Origin: CAZIDL01 sp964537825 | GTDB lineage: Bacteria; Bacteroidota; Bacteroidia; Flavobacteriales_D; CAYVSK01 | Length of the DNA stretch: 23,085 nucleotides | Assembly: GCA_964537825.1 (NCBI GenBank) | Contig: CAZIDL010000039.1 | Coordinates: forward strand, 1 to 23,085 | Direction of reading: 5' to 3' | In this document: positions 20,539 through 23,085 of the stretch, one piece after another | Layout: every line of letters begins with the position of its first letter | Position numbering within the stretch: the first letter of the stretch is position 1 | Notes under the pieces: model-generated | The model's input: only the letters and a program-made list of their open reading frames with translations | Told to the model about the DNA's origin: nothing | Database searches by the model: none | Translations under genes and position numbers: made by a program

Positions 20539-22599
20539 TCAGTCCTTGGCCTTGAATGGAAGTTCTTCCGCGTTCGATCTTCCGAAGAAATGGACGATCC
20601 CGTAAAGGACGAGTGCTCCGGCCGGAAAGGTGATCCAGAAGGGGACGCCGAAAGCCGAGGGGATGGTTCCAAGGAGCAGCGCAACGCTTCCGACCGTGAG
20701 GGCATAAGGCATCTGGGTCCGGACGTGTTCGATGTGGTCACAGGAACTCGCGAGGGAACTGAGGATGGTGGTATCCGAGATCGGAGAGCAATGGTCTCCC
20801 AGGACGGACCCGGCCAGGACGCAGGAGGTCACATTGTAGAAGATGGGCATGATCGTATCGGGGGTTTCGAGCAGCTCCATTCCGATCTGCCAGGCAGCTG
20901 GGAGCATGAGGGGATAAAGGATGGCCATCGTGCCCCAGGAAGACCCCGTGGAAAAGGCCACGAGTGCGGCGAGGATGAAAGCAAGTGCTGGTAGGGCCCA
21001 TGGTGCGATCCCTTTCCCCATGAGGGATGTGAGCATTTCTGCCGTATGGAGTTGCTCTGTGACCAAGGCAAGGCTCCAGGCGAGGATCAGGACCACGATG
21101 GTACCCAACATGGTCCGGAAGCCGTCCAGCAAAGCCTCAATGCTCCGCTCGAGCTTCATGCGGCCGCTAAGCACCGACATCAGGAGGGTCATGATCAGGG
21201 CTGCCAGGGATGACCAAAGGAGGGCATTGTAGGCATCGGAGTTTCCGATAAGCGTACCGAGTTTTCCAAAAAAACTGTTAGGGGTCCCCTCAAGATGGGG
21301 CATGGCCCTCCAAACCCCATCGGATAGCTCAGCCCCCTGTTCGGCCAATAGCGAACGAACTTGATGATAGCCGGTTATGATCAATCCTCCGAAGGTTCCC
21401 AGCACAATAATAAGGATGGGTAGGATGGCGAACCAGGCGTTCGGAGTGAGACCGCTCTCCATCCGGTAGGCTTTTTCTTCCGTTCCTTCTGGGGTAGGCT
21501 TTCCTTCTTCCTTCCCCTCTCTTAAGCGAGCAAGACGTTCCGCCTTTAGCATGGGACCGAAATCCCTCCCTTTCAGGATGAGCATGGGGATGAAGAGGAG
21601 GGTTAGAAGGGGGTAAAAGGAATAGGCCAGGGAGTTCATGAAAATGCTGTAAACGCTCTCCTGAATGCTTCCTTCATGCTTGTTGGCGATCGTGTCCAAG
21701 GCACCTTGAATGTAACCCAGTTCGGCACCGATCCAGGTGGTGATGAATGCCACTGCCGCGATCGGAGCTGCGGTGGAGTCCACGAGATAAGCAAGCTTTT
21801 CCCGGGAAATGCGGAGGCGGTCGGTCACTGGTCGCATCGTGTTGCCGACGACGAGCGTATTGGCATAATCATCGAAGAAGATAGCGATCCCCAAAGCCCA
21901 GGTGCTCATCTGCCCGCTTTTGGCCGTTACCGCCCCCCGTGAAATGCGATCCACGACCCCTTGCATGCCTCCATTCCGCGAAATGAGAGCTACTACGCCT
22001 CCGATCATCATGGAGAAGAGGATCACGGAAAGGTGGCCGCTATCGTTGAGCGCGCCGAGGATGTACGTATCGATCGACCGGAACAGGGCGATGAAGATCC
22101 CGATAAAACCGTGCCCATAGCAAGCGCTTATAGCAGCCCCCAGGAAGATGCCGGCAAAGAGGGAGCTATAGACTTCCCGCAGGAAGAGGGCGAGAAGGAT
22201 GGCCAGAAGGGGCGGGAGGATCGAGGTCCAGAGGGGGATGGCTTGAAAATCTCGCTCGATCAGCTGATCGCCGATCTCAACGGTCAAAGGTGAAGCCTCG
22301 AAGCGATAGGAAAAGCTTCCTTTCCCCTTTTCGAAGCGGACCACTTTCTTTTTTCCATCGACTCTGAGGGGCAACTTCCCTTTTGCCTCAGGTCTTCCTG
22401 TCAGTTCGATGTGCACTTTTCCCTCAACCCCTTCCATCAAGGGATGGGGGAGCTTGAGCTTAACCGAGTCCTTCTTCAGCTGCTCAAGGGATGGGGTTTC
22501 TTCTTGAGCCTTAAGGGGAGAAAGACCCGCATAGAGCAGGAGGAGTGAAAAAAGGAAGCAGAACCGGGGTGTATTGAACCGCATGAACCAGAAGTTCAT
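20539..22599 (-). CDS. nhaC: Na+/H+ antiporter NhaC family protein with N-terminal periplasmic extension
   Basis: A 686-residue transporter. A signal peptide (CFLFSLLLLYAGLSPLKAQ, cut after about A31) is followed by a beta-rich soluble segment (about 32-120) and then by a many-helix membrane domain starting at IPLWTSILPPLLAILLALFL. NhaC-family features include MMIGGVVALISRNGGM, FFDDYANTLVVGNTMRPVTD, STAAPIAAVAFITTWIGAELGY, a large central loop (about 340-385), and STGSSWGTMAILYPL and GDHCSPISDTTILSS near the C-terminus. It exchanges Na+ for protons in the inner membrane. Either ATG 22599 or ATG 22584 (Met6) may be the start. Known NhaC proteins are mostly shorter and lack the extension, although longer forms occur in Bacteroidota. 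It is followed after 52 nt by the epimerase gene and preceded by nqrF, linking it to sodium metabolism. Confidence 0.9.
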   Translation of the reverse strand: MNFWFMRFNTPRFCFLFSLLLLYAGLSPLKAQEETPSLEQLKKDSVKLKLPHPLMEGVEGKVHIELTGRPEAKGKLPLRVDGKKKVVRFEKGKGSFSYRFEASPLTVEIGDQLIERDFQAIPLWTSILPPLLAILLALFLREVYSSLFAGIFLGAAISACYGHGFIGIFIALFRSIDTYILGALNDSGHLSVILFSMMIGGVVALISRNGGMQGVVDRISRGAVTAKSGQMSTWALGIAIFFDDYANTLVVGNTMRPVTDRLRISREKLAYLVDSTAAPIAAVAFITTWIGAELGYIQGALDTIANKHEGSIQESVYSIFMNSLAYSFYPLLTLLFIPMLILKGRDFGPMLKAERLARLREGKEEGKPTPEGTEEKAYRMESGLTPNAWFAILPILIIVLGTFGGLIITGYHQVRSLLAEQGAELSDGVWRAMPHLEGTPNSFFGKLGTLIGNSDAYNALLWSSLAALIMTLLMSVLSGRMKLERSIEALLDGFRTMLGTIVVLILAWSLALVTEQLHTAEMLTSLMGKGIAPWALPALAFILAALVAFSTGSSWGTMAILYPLMLPAAWQIGMELLETPDTIMPIFYNVTSCVLAGSVLGDHCSPISDTTILSSLASSCDHIEHVRTQMPYALTVGSVALLLGTIPSAFGVPFWITFPAGALVLYGIVHFFGRSNAEELPFKAKD

Positions 22600-22855
22600 G
22601 GAGCAAGATAGGAAGTTCCGGCTGAACGTATATTCAATTACGGGAGCTAAAAGATCATTGAACGCCGATCTGGCTTGGAGGATCCATCTAGCATCTATAG
22701 CTGACCCCTATAAGGGAGGCATGTTCCCGTTACCAATATACCTTTGGCAAGCATCTCCTTGTTGGAACACCCGACCGCTCGCTAATGCAGCTCGTCCCTC
22801 CCCGAGGGATGCCTCGTTTTAGGGTCCAAAAAGCGAATTCCCGGGTGGGATCCCC
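22600..22855. other. Gap between nqrF and the NhaC gene
   Basis: About 256 nt with no supported gene. A 6-bp hairpin TCCCTC/GAGGGA lies at 22795-22809 without a T-run on the minus strand, and a TACCTTTG box is on the plus strand at 22739-22746, facing away from both flanking genes. A plus-strand open frame here looks like chance. Confidence 0.4.
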
Positions 22856-23085
22856 TTAACCGAAGTCGTCGAATGCGATCATCTCGTCGGGTACGCCCAG
22901 ATCGTCCAGCATCTTAAAGCAAGCTGCGTTCATGATGGGCGGGCCACAGAGGTAATATTCGATCTCTTCGGGTTCCTCGAGTTTGGAAAGGTATTCGTCG
23001 CGGGCCATCTCGTGGATAAAGCAGACCGGACCATCGTAATCGTCCTCGGGCAACGGTTCCGAGAGGGCGATATGGAAGCTGAAAT
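22856..23085 (-). CDS. nqrF: Na+-translocating NADH:quinone reductase subunit F (3' end, partial)
   Basis: Only the C-terminal 75 or so residues are in the window; the 5' end lies beyond it. The chain reads FHIALSEPLPEDDYDGP, then CFIHEMARDEYLSKLEEP and EYYLCGPPIMNAACFKML with the NADH-binding CGPP motif, and ends IAFDDFG. This matches the NqrF flavodoxin reductase-type domain, whose last residues are usually DDFG(G). NqrF takes electrons from NADH via FAD and a 2Fe-2S cluster and passes them into the Na+ pump NqrA-F. As nqrF is normally the last gene of the nqr operon, the other subunits are expected beyond the right edge. The gene ends 256 nt before the NhaC gene. Confidence 0.95.
   Translation of the reverse strand, partial: FSFHIALSEPLPEDDYDGPVCFIHEMARDEYLSKLEEPEEIEYYLCGPPIMNAACFKMLDDLGVPDEMIAFDDFG

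Noticed and set aside
22795..22809. TCCCTC/GAGGGA hairpin as a terminator for nqrF
   Set aside because: Only a 6-bp stem with no T-run on the minus strand.
22574..22822. 82-codon plus-strand frame between nqrF and the NhaC gene
   Set aside because: Overlaps the start of NhaC, composition is unremarkable and no motif is seen.
1..23085. tRNA, rRNA, CRISPR array, insertion sequence or prophage
   Set aside because: No clover-leaf arms with TTCGAnTC, no regularly spaced repeats, no transposase or phage-type protein seen on either strand.

Overview
The window looks like chromosomal DNA from a Bacteroidota (Bacteroidetes) bacterium, probably a marine or salt-adapted member. The clues are the NqrF C-terminus next to an NhaC-type antiporter, short lipoproteins with Bacteroidetes-like lipoboxes, a lipoprotein with a TonB C-terminal domain, promoter boxes resembling TAnnTTTG, absence of obvious Shine-Dalgarno sequences, and a Kdo transferase (so LPS is made). 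Base composition is moderately GC-rich by eye. No tRNA, rRNA, CRISPR array, transposase or phage gene was seen.

Layout. (1) Positions 1-4576, plus strand: a tightly packed five-gene operon made of the 3' end of a LolA-like carrier gene, two FtsX/MacB-type permeases, a LolD-like ATPase and an outer-membrane beta-barrel. Together they have a component for every envelope compartment. (2) Positions 4577-5740, plus strand: three tandem paralogous genes for small Cys-rich lipoproteins, each with its own promoter-like box, two of them with intrinsic terminators. (3) Positions 5741-6070: a gene-poor gap. (4) Positions 6071-9654, minus strand: an outer-membrane protein, the Kdo transferase WaaA (TTG start, coupled to the gene before it), then a lipoprotein with a TonB C-terminal domain.

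(5) Positions 9782-17193, plus strand: a seven-gene nucleotide-sugar operon in the order wbpE-like, ugd, uxs, wbpD-like, wbpB-like, tviB-like, rfbB, most junctions being 4-nt ATGA overlaps. Four genes supply the steps from UDP-GlcNAc to UDP-2,3-diacetamido-2,3-dideoxyglucuronic acid: TviB/WbpA-type 6-oxidation, WbpB 3-oxidation, WbpE transamination and WbpD N-acetylation. Ugd plus Uxs make UDP-glucuronate and UDP-xylose, and RfbB makes dTDP-4-keto-6-deoxyglucose. The WbpI-type 2-epimerase, flippase and polymerase are not in the window. (6) Positions 17478-18140, plus strand: a small outer-membrane protein with a CxxxxCCxxxC cluster. (7) Positions 18137-20486, minus strand: a GT4-type glycosyltransferase and an extended SDR epimerase, separated by one base. 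(8) Positions 20539-22599, minus strand: an NhaC antiporter with a signal peptide and an extra periplasmic domain. (9) Positions 22856-23085, minus strand: the 3' end of nqrF, so a sodium pump and a sodium antiporter are neighbours.

Most of the window serves the cell envelope: surface-sugar precursors, LPS core assembly, lipoproteins, and a probable lipid or lipoprotein trafficking system. The best candidates for something undescribed are the LolA-like/FtsX2/LolD/barrel operon, the tandem lipoprotein array with a T9 tract in one promoter spacer, and the interleaved sugar operon.
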